A DNA stretch of 64,000 nt, taken from positions 727,149-791,148 of the forward strand of contig NZ_BMGT01000003.1 in assembly GCF_014640335.1 (NCBI RefSeq). Reading direction: 5' to 3'. Positions 54,611 through 63,355 of this stretch are shown piece after piece. The translations under genes and the position numbers were made by a program. The DNA is from Edaphobacter dinghuensis. Lineage in GTDB: Bacteria > Acidobacteriota > Terriglobia > Terriglobales > Acidobacteriaceae. A model generated the notes under the pieces. It had not been told where the DNA came from. It searched no databases and saw only the letters and a program-made list of their open reading frames with translations. Within the stretch, counting starts at the first letter, position 1, and the number at the start of each line of letters is the position of its first letter.

Positions 54611-55972
54611 ATGAGCAAAAGAGCGCTTACAACGCGGCTTAGCTATATGTCGAGCGAAGTCGCGGGCCAGTTGATCTTCTGCGTCATCTCGTTTTATCTG
54701 CTGAAGTTTTATACCGACGTCTACGGGATCCCTGTGGTCGCGGCCGGATCGATTCTGTTGGTCGCACGCTGTGTGGACGCGCTGGATGCGCCGTTATGGG
54801 GCATCGTCTTTGAGAAGACGCATAGCCGTTGGGGAAAAAGTAGACCCTGGTTTCTCTGGCTGTGCGTACCGTTTGCTCTGGCAGGGGCGTTGATGTTCAT
54901 CACGCCGAACTTTGGGCCGACGGCAAAGATTATCTACGCAGCTGTTACCTATATGGCCTGCAGCATTCTGTACACGGGCATCAATACGCCAGTGACTGCG
55001 ATCCTTTCATCACTCACACCCGATTCGCATGAGCGACTGGTGCTGACTAGCTACAGAATGGTTGGGTCGAAACTCGGCGTACTCTTTGTGAACCTTACGG
55101 TGCTATGGCTGGTAATGCGGTTGGGGCATGGCAACGATCGCAAGGGATTTGTATTCGTGATGCTGCTATATGCGATCGGGAGTGTCGTGCTGTATCTGAC
55201 AGCATTTCGTAATCTGCGCGAGACGGTGGCAGACGACAGAAAGCGGCTATCGGTGAAGCAGAGCCTTTGTGCGCTGAAGGGCAATGCCCCATGGTTGATC
55301 ATCTTTCTGAGCAGCTTGTTTTTCTGGATCGCCTTTATTGCCCGCATCTCTGCCGCGCCATTTTTCTTTCAATATGTGATGCATCGTACGGACCTGGTTT
55401 CGGTGGCGAATAGCTTCGATCTGATTTCACTGGCGAGTATTCTTTTGCTGCCACAGTTCTGTCGCATGGTGTCCAAGCGCACGGTTTGGGTATTGGGACT
55501 GGTGACCTCTGCCCTCGCGCAGCTTGTAGTAGCTGTGGGCGTTCGGAGCCATTGTGTCGAGATTGTGATGACAGGTTGGGCGCTGGGTTTTCTGGTGAGC
55601 GGGGTTGCGATGGCAATGCCGTTTTCGCTGCTCTCCGATAGCGTCGACTATGGGGAGTGGAAGAGTGGCGTTCGTGCCGCAGGCTTGCTCACGGCGATCG
55701 GTGCGGCGTTCTGTCTGAAGGCTGGAAGCGGATTGGGAGGAGCGCTGCCTGCCTGGATACTGTCCGCATTCGCATACGTGCCGAACGTGGCGCAAAGTGC
55801 GCGTTCGATTCAAGGAATTGTGATCAGTTGTGTCTGGCTGCCAGCCGTTGCTTATGTGATTGCGGCGGTGCCTGTGATGTTTTATTACCGCTACGAGCGC
55901 CTGGAACCTAGTATTCGCCACGAATTGGAAGAGCGCAGAAGAGCAACAGCGATAATGAGCAGCAGCATTTAA
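54611..55972 (+). CDS. GPH-family sugar:cation symporter (MelB-like)
   Basis: An inner-membrane transporter of 453 residues with about 12 hydrophobic segments. The MelB signature is clear: ARCVDALDAPLWGIVFEKT (about 56-74) and SRWGKSRPWFLWLCVPFA (about 76-93), and SDSVDYGEWKSGVRAAGLL near 337-355 in the C-half. The family imports glycosides, pentosides and hexuronides with Na+ or H+. It is followed after 17 bp by a GH31 gene lacking a signal peptide, so it probably imports the alpha-glycoside that the GH31 splits inside the cell. Confidence 0.9.
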   Translation: MSKRALTTRLSYMSSEVAGQLIFCVISFYLLKFYTDVYGIPVVAAGSILLVARCVDALDAPLWGIVFEKTHSRWGKSRPWFLWLCVPFALAGALMFITPNFGPTAKIIYAAVTYMACSILYTGINTPVTAILSSLTPDSHERLVLTSYRMVGSKLGVLFVNLTVLWLVMRLGHGNDRKGFVFVMLLYAIGSVVLYLTAFRNLRETVADDRKRLSVKQSLCALKGNAPWLIIFLSSLFFWIAFIARISAAPFFFQYVMHRTDLVSVANSFDLISLASILLLPQFCRMVSKRTVWVLGLVTSALAQLVVAVGVRSHCVEIVMTGWALGFLVSGVAMAMPFSLLSDSVDYGEWKSGVRAAGLLTAIGAAFCLKAGSGLGGALPAWILSAFAYVPNVAQSARSIQGIVISCVWLPAVAYVIAAVPVMFYYRYERLEPSIRHELEERRRATAIMSSSI

Positions 55973-55989
55973 GTGCGAGTGGACAGAGA

Positions 55990-58464
55990 ATGTTTCAGAT
56001 AGAAAAACAGGCAGAGGCGATCGTTTTTCAGCGTGCTGGGCAGCGCCTACGCGTCGTTTTTGCAGCTGCTGGGATTGCACGAATTACCTATACCGAGCAC
56101 AGAGACTTTGCTGATCATCCAAGCCGAATCGTAGTAACCGCGAGCGAACGCATCGCATTCGATCTGCGTGAATATACAGAGAAATGGGTTATCGAGAGCT
56201 CCGGTTTAGTAGTCCACGTCAGCAAAAAGGCTGGAGCGCTCTCCTTCTTTACTCCAGGGGGGAGGCTGCTGTTTCGTGAGCCGGAGCGAGGAGGAAAATG
56301 GCTCACGTCAAAGAAGGTTATAAAAAATGTGTTTGATAACTCCTCGGCTCTTCAGATGCAAAGCATCGACGGAGCAAGATCCTCAGCGACAAATTATGAG
56401 ACGATCGTCGATCGCGAAGCCTTTGAAGCGAAACTGGAGTTTGTATTTTCAGAAGGTGAAGCACTGTTTGGTCTCGGCTCCCATGAGGAGGGCTACAGCA
56501 ATCTGCGCGGACGCTCGCGGGAGTTGTATCAGCAGAATATGAAGGCCGTTGTGCCTCATCTGGTCTCGACGCGAGGTTATGGCGTGCTCATGGACTGTTG
56601 CTCGTTGATGACGTTTCATGATGATGCATTGGGATCATACTGGTGGGCCGATGTCGTGGAGGAGCTGGATTATTACGTAATCGCCGGTGAAGACTTTGAT
56701 GAGGTGATGCGCGGCTATCGCAAGCTCACCGGCGTTACTCCACTGCCGCCTAAGTGGGCGTTTGGGTATGTGCAGTCAAAGGAGCGCTACGTTACCGCCG
56801 AGGAGATGCTGCAGGTGGTTGAGGAGCATCGTCGTCGAGAGGTGCCGCTCGATTGCATCGTGCTTGATTGGAAGTCATGGCCGAACGACGCTGGATGGGG
56901 ACAGAAATCATTCGATCCGATCAGATTTCCGGATGCCGCTGGCTTTACTCGTAAGCTGCATGAGCTTGGTGCGAGACTGATGGTTTCGATCTGGCCGATC
57001 ATGACTGGCGGTTGCAAGAATCAACGCGAATTGATTGGCAAGGGACTAATGCTCGGTAATCAAGCTACCTACGATGCCTTTCGTGCTGAAGCCCGCACAT
57101 GCTATTGGGAGCAGGCCCGACGCGGCCTGTTCTCAAATGGTGTGGATGCCTGGTGGTGTGACTGTACGGAACCCTTCGAAGCGGACTGGTCGGGTGCGGT
57201 GAAGCCGGAGCCTCATCTGCGGCTGGCGATCAATACCCAGGAGTCGAAGCTCTATCTGGATGCGGGAGAGATCAATGCTTACTCACTGCTGCACTCGCAG
57301 GGCATCTATGAAGGACAGCGTCGTACCGAAAGCGCGAAGCGTGTATTGAACCTTACGCGATCCTCTTATGCAGGACAGCATCGCTACGGAACATTTACGT
57401 GGAACGGCGATGTGTGCGCCACATGGGAGACGTTGCGACGGTGCATTCCCGAGGGAGTAAATTTCTGCGCCACCGGTGAGGCTTATTGGACCGTCGATGC
57501 AGGTGGATTCTTTGTTGACAACAAGCCGGAGCTTTGGTTCTGGCGTGGAGAGTATCCGGGCGGATGCCGCGGATTGACGGCAATGGATGCACTCGAACCG
57601 GACCCGAAAGACTCTGGCTCGACGGATAAGGGATTCTGGGAGTTATACACGCGGTGGTTGCAGTATGCGGCGTTTCTTCCGATGATGCGATCGCACGGCA
57701 CTGATGTCGCCCGTGAGATATGGCGCTTCGGAGACGCAGGTTCGATCTTCTACGATGCAATTGCGGCGTGTATCCGTCTACGATACCGATTGATACCTTA
57801 CCTCTACTCGATGGCGGCGGCTATCACGTTTGACGGCACAGCGATGGTAAGAGCACTGGCATTGGAGTTCCCGAAAGATGCTCAGACCCACAACATTATG
57901 GATGAGTACATGTTTGGCCGTTCGCTCATGGTCTGCCCGGTTGTCTGTCCGATGTACTTTGGGCCAGGATCGCAACCTCTGGCTGAAGAGCCGAAGACAC
58001 GACCAGTCTATCTTCCTGAAGGAGCAAGTTGGTTTGACTTCTGGAACGGAGCAATCTACGAAGGTGGTCAAACTATTGTTGTCGGTAGTCCCATTGATCG
58101 GATACCGCTGTTCGCGCGCGCCGGCTCGATTCTTCCGATGACAGAAGTGATGCAATATACCGATGAGGTGCGCGATGCTCCATATGAGATACATGTTTAC
58201 ACAGGTGCAGATGCGCAGTTTGATCTCTACGAAGATGCGGGAGACGGTTACGGATATGAGCGCGGAGAGCACGCATTTATTCGCATGCGATGGCATCAAC
58301 GTCAGGCAGAGCTTGTAATCAAGAAACGAGAAGGCAGCTTTGCTGGCATGATGGAGGGACGGAATTACCGCATTGTGTTCTTTGGGCCGGAAGGCCGTTA
58401 CGAGCGCGCGCTACGTTACACCGGTGAAGAAGTGCGGGTGCAGTTGGGCGAAAGGGAAAATTGA
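55990..58464 (+). CDS. GH31 alpha-glycosidase (alpha-xylosidase/alpha-glucosidase type), cytosolic
   Basis: A GH31 enzyme of 824 residues without a signal peptide. The N-terminal sandwich (about 1-245) includes GEALFGLGSHEEGY. The barrel has PPKWAFGYVQSKERY (about 253-267), nucleophile Asp391 in DAWWCDCTEPFEADW, acid/base Asp474 in WNGDVCATWETL, and MMRSHGTDVAREIW. C-terminal sandwiches follow (FWNGAIYEGGQ). The Cys-Asp-Cys around the nucleophile differs from the usual WLDATEP and may reflect an unusual substrate. Alpha-xylosidase, alpha-glucosidase and other GH31 activities are all possible. It lies between the symporter gene and the beta-helix gene in one operon. Confidence 0.88.
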   Translation: MFQIEKQAEAIVFQRAGQRLRVVFAAAGIARITYTEHRDFADHPSRIVVTASERIAFDLREYTEKWVIESSGLVVHVSKKAGALSFFTPGGRLLFREPERGGKWLTSKKVIKNVFDNSSALQMQSIDGARSSATNYETIVDREAFEAKLEFVFSEGEALFGLGSHEEGYSNLRGRSRELYQQNMKAVVPHLVSTRGYGVLMDCCSLMTFHDDALGSYWWADVVEELDYYVIAGEDFDEVMRGYRKLTGVTPLPPKWAFGYVQSKERYVTAEEMLQVVEEHRRREVPLDCIVLDWKSWPNDAGWGQKSFDPIRFPDAAGFTRKLHELGARLMVSIWPIMTGGCKNQRELIGKGLMLGNQATYDAFRAEARTCYWEQARRGLFSNGVDAWWCDCTEPFEADWSGAVKPEPHLRLAINTQESKLYLDAGEINAYSLLHSQGIYEGQRRTESAKRVLNLTRSSYAGQHRYGTFTWNGDVCATWETLRRCIPEGVNFCATGEAYWTVDAGGFFVDNKPELWFWRGEYPGGCRGLTAMDALEPDPKDSGSTDKGFWELYTRWLQYAAFLPMMRSHGTDVAREIWRFGDAGSIFYDAIAACIRLRYRLIPYLYSMAAAITFDGTAMVRALALEFPKDAQTHNIMDEYMFGRSLMVCPVVCPMYFGPGSQPLAEEPKTRPVYLPEGASWFDFWNGAIYEGGQTIVVGSPIDRIPLFARAGSILPMTEVMQYTDEVRDAPYEIHVYTGADAQFDLYEDAGDGYGYERGEHAFIRMRWHQRQAELVIKKREGSFAGMMEGRNYRIVFFGPEGRYERALRYTGEEVRVQLGEREN

Positions 58465-60527
58465 TGCGTCGGCTTTTATTGATGACCGTACTGCTGGGCA
58501 CTACAGGATGGCACGCTGTTGCCGCAAAGAATGACGCCGATGCTGTGGTCATCGCAGTCTCGCCAAAGGGCGACGATGCATCCGATGGAAGTGTGGCGCA
58601 CCCATTTCGCACCTTGCAGCGGGCGCAGGCCGCAGTGCGGCAGGTGAATAGCGCGCACGATGTTGTCGTTCAGATCGCTGATGGTATTTATCGTGTTGAA
58701 CACCCGCTGCTGTTTCGCACACAGGATGGCGGCCAGAACGAACATAAAGTTGAATGGCGAGCAGCCGAAGGAGCGCATCCGATCATCAGCGGTGCAATGC
58801 GTGTTGAGGGTTGGCAGATGTGGGACGCTACCCGCAAGATTTATGTGGCCGATGTTCCTGTAGGCATCGATACACGTCAGTTGTGGGTGAATGATCAGAT
58901 GGAGCCGATGGCGTCGATGGAGTTACGACGTAGCGACTGGACATTTACCAGGCAGGGCATGGTGCTCAGAGCCGGTATAGCCAACCCTCTTGAGAAGCTC
59001 AAAGATGAGCATCGTCTCGAGCTGCGGGCTACAGGCTTCTTTACTGCGCGAGTGTCGCCGGTGGAGCGTGTCGAGAGTGAACGGCTCGTGATGCGGCAAC
59101 CAGCATGGGATAACAATTTGTGGGGCTATGACACGGTGGAGAAGCCATTCCACCCAGAGCTTTCGCACCTCTATCTAACCAACGCGCCGCAACTGATCTC
59201 GAAGCCCGGAGATTGGTTTCTCGATCCCGAGAAAGGAAAGCTTTACCTGTTGCCGCCAAAGGGCACTGATATCGCCACCATGGACGTAGAGCTACCGCGA
59301 GTTGCTGCACTCGTCTCAATTAGTGGCACGTTGAGTGAGCCGATTCAAAATCTGGCGTTTCGAGGAATTCAGTTCTCTTATACGAGTTGGACTGGTCCCT
59401 CGGGCAACGAAGGATATGCGAGTCAACAGAGCGGCTCATATCTGGCAGGCATCGCAGAGGCTTATCCTGCCGACCCCATCAAGACCTGCGCGCAGGGATG
59501 CACGGCGTTTGAGAGCATGCGCAACGAGTGGCATCAGATGCCCGCGGCAGTTCAGGTCTCTGCCGCACAACAGATTACCTTTGAGGGAGATGAGTTCTCG
59601 CATCTCGGTCAGTACGCGCTTGGGGTAGGGAATGACGACGACGCCACCCTCTCCGGCATCGGACTTGCGACAGGCGACATTGTGATCGAGGCCAATGTCT
59701 TCAAAGAAGACGCTGGCGGAGCAATCCTGGCCGGTGGAGTCCAGCGCGATGCGCATCACCCACGCGATCTGCACCAGATCAATCGTCAGCTCATCGTCCG
59801 CAGCAACCGAATCGAATCGGTGAGCAAGGATTACTCCGACAACAGCGCGATCCTGAGCACATATGATTTGGGTGCAGCGATTCTGCATAACGATATCTCC
59901 AACGTGCCGTACGATGCGATCGATATCGGCTATGGATGGGGGATCCAGGACCCCGGTGGTAATCCGAACTATCGTTTCCGCATGCACGGATACGACTGGA
60001 AGCAGAACCTTGTGTACGAAACGCCAACGACGCATCGGGATGTAATAGTCGCCAGCAATAGGATTCATGGAGCCAAAAAGTTATTCCACGATGGCGGCGC
60101 GATCTACAATCTCTCAGCCAGCCCCGGCACGTTGATTACGGAAAACTACATCTTCGACAACAATGCGCTGATCGGCCTCTACCTCGACGAAGGATCGCGC
60201 TACATCACGGTGCGCCGCAATGTCGTGCAGGATGCGGGGAGTGAGTGGTTGAACGTTAATACGGTGCATTCTGCCTATCCCATGCGCATCTCTCCCAACA
60301 ACAGGGCTGTTAGCAATTGGCACGACGGAACAAAGATTGGCGGTCTGTGGACCAACTACCAGGACAACCTGATCGTCGACGACCACCTGATTACGGATGG
60401 AAAGTGGCCTGCGGACGCTCAGGAGGTAATGAAGAATGCCGGGATCGAGCCCGAGTTCGCGCCGATAGTGAATGCAATCGAGGCTGATGGGCAACGAACG
60501 AAAAACACTCGTTCGGCGGATAAATGA
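58464..60527 (+). CDS. Right-handed parallel beta-helix exported protein (GH141-like candidate)
   Basis: A predicted secreted protein of 687 residues. ATG overlaps the stop of the GH31 gene; a TTG three bases earlier is the alternative. The signal peptide (LLLMTVLLGTTGWHAVA) is followed by a beta-helix start typical of pectinase-like folds (VSPKGDDASDGSVAHPFRTLQRAQAAVRQ, about 31-59; key residues D39, G40, P45, T48). Later parts carry helix rungs (NLAFRGIQFSYTSW; IVRSNRIESVSKDYSDNSAI; ILHNDISNVPYDAIDIGYGWG). This layout resembles GH141 proteins, which include a rhamnogalacturonan II fucosidase and a xylanase. GH120 or a polysaccharide lyase are alternatives. Confidence 0.75.
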   Translation: MRRLLLMTVLLGTTGWHAVAAKNDADAVVIAVSPKGDDASDGSVAHPFRTLQRAQAAVRQVNSAHDVVVQIADGIYRVEHPLLFRTQDGGQNEHKVEWRAAEGAHPIISGAMRVEGWQMWDATRKIYVADVPVGIDTRQLWVNDQMEPMASMELRRSDWTFTRQGMVLRAGIANPLEKLKDEHRLELRATGFFTARVSPVERVESERLVMRQPAWDNNLWGYDTVEKPFHPELSHLYLTNAPQLISKPGDWFLDPEKGKLYLLPPKGTDIATMDVELPRVAALVSISGTLSEPIQNLAFRGIQFSYTSWTGPSGNEGYASQQSGSYLAGIAEAYPADPIKTCAQGCTAFESMRNEWHQMPAAVQVSAAQQITFEGDEFSHLGQYALGVGNDDDATLSGIGLATGDIVIEANVFKEDAGGAILAGGVQRDAHHPRDLHQINRQLIVRSNRIESVSKDYSDNSAILSTYDLGAAILHNDISNVPYDAIDIGYGWGIQDPGGNPNYRFRMHGYDWKQNLVYETPTTHRDVIVASNRIHGAKKLFHDGGAIYNLSASPGTLITENYIFDNNALIGLYLDEGSRYITVRRNVVQDAGSEWLNVNTVHSAYPMRISPNNRAVSNWHDGTKIGGLWTNYQDNLIVDDHLITDGKWPADAQEVMKNAGIEPEFAPIVNAIEADGQRTKNTRSADK

Positions 60528-60551
60528 TCTCGTACAAAGAGCGGCTACCTG

Positions 60552-61631
60552 CTATGCAGGCGATCCGGCGACGTGTCTGTATTCAGGAGTGAAGCCCAGT
60601 TCGCTTGCATAATTCAGGATGCGCTCAAAGTCGAGGTTGATCGTCGCTCCGGCCTTCTGGGTAACCTCATCTTCGATGGGAAGGTCAAAATCGTCCGCGC
60701 CAAATCGCAACCCATCGAGCGCTCGTTCATTTTGGGTAAGCACTGATGTTCGAATGCGCGGAATGTTGTCCAGATAAATTCTGCTCAGAGCGAGATGCCG
60801 CAGATACTCAGCGGTTGTAATCTCAATGCCGCCAATCTGTGTGAAGTAAGGCTTGAAGGTCCAGCAGAGAAAGCTGGCAAGGCCTCCGGTCTCATCCTGA
60901 AAATTACGAGTACGCTCCAGATGCTCAAGACGCTCATCCAGCGTCTCATCGAAGCCGATGACCATGGTTGCCGTCGTCTTCAAGCCAGCCTCCACGATCG
61001 CCCGCTGTGCCTGAAAGTATTCGGCAACGGTGTATTTGAACTTGGAATGGCGCGCGCGAAAGTCTTCGGTAAGAATCTCGGAGCCGCCACCGGTAATCCA
61101 GCGCACACCTGCTGCCTTCAGACGAGCGGCAGCTTCGGGAAGGCTTAGCTTTGCATGGTCTGCAAGGTAAAGAAATTCGGCAATAGTAAGCGCATAAAAC
61201 TCAATGGAGTCGCCATAACGCTCTCGAATCGAAGCAAACAGGTCGCAGTAATAGTCAAGTGGAAGCTGAGGATTGAAGCCCCCGTTAAAAGCAGCAAGGT
61301 CTCCGCCAAGCGCGAGCAATTCATCCAGCTTTGCGAAGACCTCTTCCTGGCTCAGCACGTAACCGCCACTGGCACCCGGCAGTTTGTAGAAGGCGCAGTA
61401 GTCGCACTGAGCGACACAGACATTCGTGTAGTTGACGATGCGCATCACCATGTACGTGCAGGCATTCGGCGCATGGAACCGATTGCGGACCGTGCTCGCC
61501 AGTGAGCACAGATCGGAGTCGGAGGCATTCTTCCACAGCCAGCGAGCATCTTCGGCATCAATGCGAATGCCTTTGTCTACCTTGGCGGCAATCGCTGCAA
61601 GGCTGTTGTCAATCGCTACTGCGTTACCCAT
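60552..61631 (-). CDS. mqnC: Cyclic dehypoxanthinyl futalosine synthase, MqnC-like radical SAM enzyme
   Basis: A cytosolic radical SAM enzyme of 359 residues of the futalosine route to menaquinone. The cluster motif is NVCVAQCDYCAFYK (Cys72, Cys76, Cys79). Later segments AAFNGGFNPQLPLDYY, VRWITGGGSEILTEDFR, TTATMVIGFDETLDERLEHL and IRTSVLTQNERALDGLRFGADD fit MqnC, which cyclises dehypoxanthine futalosine. The frame is open to 61967, but the ATG at 61631 gives the normal family length of about 360; the extra 112 residues are unlike the family. It is a housekeeping gene between sugar genes. Confidence 0.85.
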   Translation of the reverse strand: MGNAVAIDNSLAAIAAKVDKGIRIDAEDARWLWKNASDSDLCSLASTVRNRFHAPNACTYMVMRIVNYTNVCVAQCDYCAFYKLPGASGGYVLSQEEVFAKLDELLALGGDLAAFNGGFNPQLPLDYYCDLFASIRERYGDSIEFYALTIAEFLYLADHAKLSLPEAAARLKAAGVRWITGGGSEILTEDFRARHSKFKYTVAEYFQAQRAIVEAGLKTTATMVIGFDETLDERLEHLERTRNFQDETGGLASFLCWTFKPYFTQIGGIEITTAEYLRHLALSRIYLDNIPRIRTSVLTQNERALDGLRFGADDFDLPIEDEVTQKAGATINLDFERILNYASELGFTPEYRHVAGSPA

Positions 61632-61853
61632 AACTTCATTGTATGGCCGTTGCGACAGAGGAGTGAACTGGCGGTAAATCGAACGGGATCGCGAAACTTT
61701 CAGCGCTAGGCTCACGTCAATGAATTCCAGTAAGGAACTATTTCCCAATTGCATATTGCGGGGTGTATAAATCTCTCGCGTAAATCTTCCGGCTGTCCGT
61801 CTCGTCACATCGAGCGCCCTTGAGTGTTCGATCGCAAAAAAGGAGCATTCCTG

Positions 61854-63260
61854 ATGTATCGTTTTGCCCGTAATCTTCTGGCTGCCTTCACACTCACCGC
61901 GGTTATAGCCCCATTCGTACTGGCAGAAAATCTTCCCACTACGTGGGTCGATAAGGACACCGGCCATCGCGTCTTCCGTCTAACCAATGAACCCGGCTCG
62001 TCGGGCTTCTACTTCAACGTCAACGCCTATACCCCCGATGGTAAGGAGATGGTCTACAACGCTCCCGATGGAATCCACGTATTCGACCTGGCCACACGCA
62101 CGTCCAAGCTGCTGGTTCCTAATCCGCCGCGTCCCGCAAATGCAGATGGAGCCAGCGCATTTCGCTCCGGAGTACATGCCATCGTCGTTGGCAAAAAGAC
62201 GCCAAGCGTCTTCTTCTCGAAGTTTGATCCCGCGACCAAAACCAGCTCGGTCTACTCCGCGAATGTATACACCGGCGCAATCAAGAAGCTCGTAGCGCTG
62301 CCGCCTCGTGCAAGTGTGGTCACAGTCAACGCCGATGAGACCCTGGCCGCAGGCACCTATATTGAAGGCAAAGGCGAAGACTACGGAGAACATCGCGTGA
62401 ACCCTTCGGGAGTGAAGCCCGGCTTTCTCGTTCAGCCGCAGAACAAGGGCGAGATGATGGAGAGACGACTCGCTGCGCATCTGCCACTGGTGCTATTCAC
62501 CATCAACCTCCAGACAGGAAAGATGACCACGCTGCTGCACAGCACCGACTGGATCAACCATCTGCTCTTTTCGCCCAGCGACCCGACCCTGCTGATGTAT
62601 TGCCACGAAGGCCCGTGGCAAAAGGTCGACCGCATCTGGATGATCCACACCGACGGCACGCACAATACGCTGATCCACAAACGCACCATGGCAATGGAGA
62701 TCGCCGGTCACGAGTTCTGGGGACTTGATGGTCAGACGATCTGGTACGACTGGCAGTATCCCAAAGGTGAGGACTTCTTTCTCGCCGGCTACAACCTTGA
62801 GACACATAAGCGGACTGCCTTCCATATGCAGCGCAACGAGTGGTCGATTCACTTCAACCTTACCAAGGATCTCGACCTCTTCACCGGCGACGGTGGCGAT
62901 CCAGGCCAAGTGGCCAAAGCCCCGGACGGAGAATGGATTGAGCTGTTCCATCCTCAGATGTTGAAGGTCGACGGCATCAACGAGCCGGACTTCTGGCAGC
63001 CCGGCGTCTTTCATGCCGAGCATCTCGTGAACATGTCCCATCACAACTATCGTCTCGAGCCGAATGTTCGCTTCTCTCCGGACAAGAAGATGGTGATCTT
63101 TACCAGCAACATGTTTGGCGACAGCTACGTGTTCGGTGTTGAGGTTGCTAAAGCTGTCAATCCACTGGCATCGGAGATTCACTCCACGCCGCGACTGGCA
63201 AAGAAGTTCAACCCCGTCGATCCAACGCCATTACACGCGTCGTCAGCGGCCCCCAGATAG
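61854..63260 (+). CDS. Oligogalacturonate lyase-like protein, PL22
   Basis: A seven-bladed propeller of about 468 residues. The ATG is preceded by AGGAG at 8 nt and opens a signal peptide (LLAAFTLTAVIAPFVLA), so the protein is probably periplasmic; classical Ogl enzymes are cytosolic. Family motifs are NVNAYTPDGKEMVYNA, DWINHLLFSPSDPTLLMYCHEGPW, HEFWGLDGQTIWYDW, SIHFNLTKD and MSHHNYRLEPNVRFSPDKKMVIFTSNM, where the His residues should bind Mn2+. PL22 splits unsaturated digalacturonate, giving 4-deoxy-5-threo-hexosulose uronate. It provides direct support for pectin use and precedes an MFS gene. Confidence 0.88.
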   Translation: MYRFARNLLAAFTLTAVIAPFVLAENLPTTWVDKDTGHRVFRLTNEPGSSGFYFNVNAYTPDGKEMVYNAPDGIHVFDLATRTSKLLVPNPPRPANADGASAFRSGVHAIVVGKKTPSVFFSKFDPATKTSSVYSANVYTGAIKKLVALPPRASVVTVNADETLAAGTYIEGKGEDYGEHRVNPSGVKPGFLVQPQNKGEMMERRLAAHLPLVLFTINLQTGKMTTLLHSTDWINHLLFSPSDPTLLMYCHEGPWQKVDRIWMIHTDGTHNTLIHKRTMAMEIAGHEFWGLDGQTIWYDWQYPKGEDFFLAGYNLETHKRTAFHMQRNEWSIHFNLTKDLDLFTGDGGDPGQVAKAPDGEWIELFHPQMLKVDGINEPDFWQPGVFHAEHLVNMSHHNYRLEPNVRFSPDKKMVIFTSNMFGDSYVFGVEVAKAVNPLASEIHSTPRLAKKFNPVDPTPLHASSAAPR

Positions 63261-63272
63261 TCTGGACTATCG

Positions 63273-63309
63273 AACTCCCCGATGCAGGACTGTTATGCCT
63301 CGGGGAGTT
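63273..63309 (+). terminator. Rho-independent terminator of the PL22 gene
   Basis: AACTCCCCGA and TCGGGGAGTT form a perfect 10-bp stem with a small inner GCA/TGC pairing in the loop, followed by TTAAATTT. It begins 12 bp after the lyase stop. Confidence 0.8.
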
Positions 63310-63355
63310 TTAAATTTAGTCGGTCCTGCATCTCCTCAAAAGAGCAGGATCGTAC

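Noticed and set aside
60548-60560. CCTGC-TAT-GCAGG hairpin at the end of mqnC
   Set aside because: It overlaps the mqnC coding end, has a 5-bp stem and lacks a T tract on either strand, so it is not a convincing terminator.
61632-61967. 112-residue N-terminal extension of MqnC
   Set aside because: It exceeds the family length and runs into the divergent PL22 gene; the internal ATG gives the expected 359 residues.
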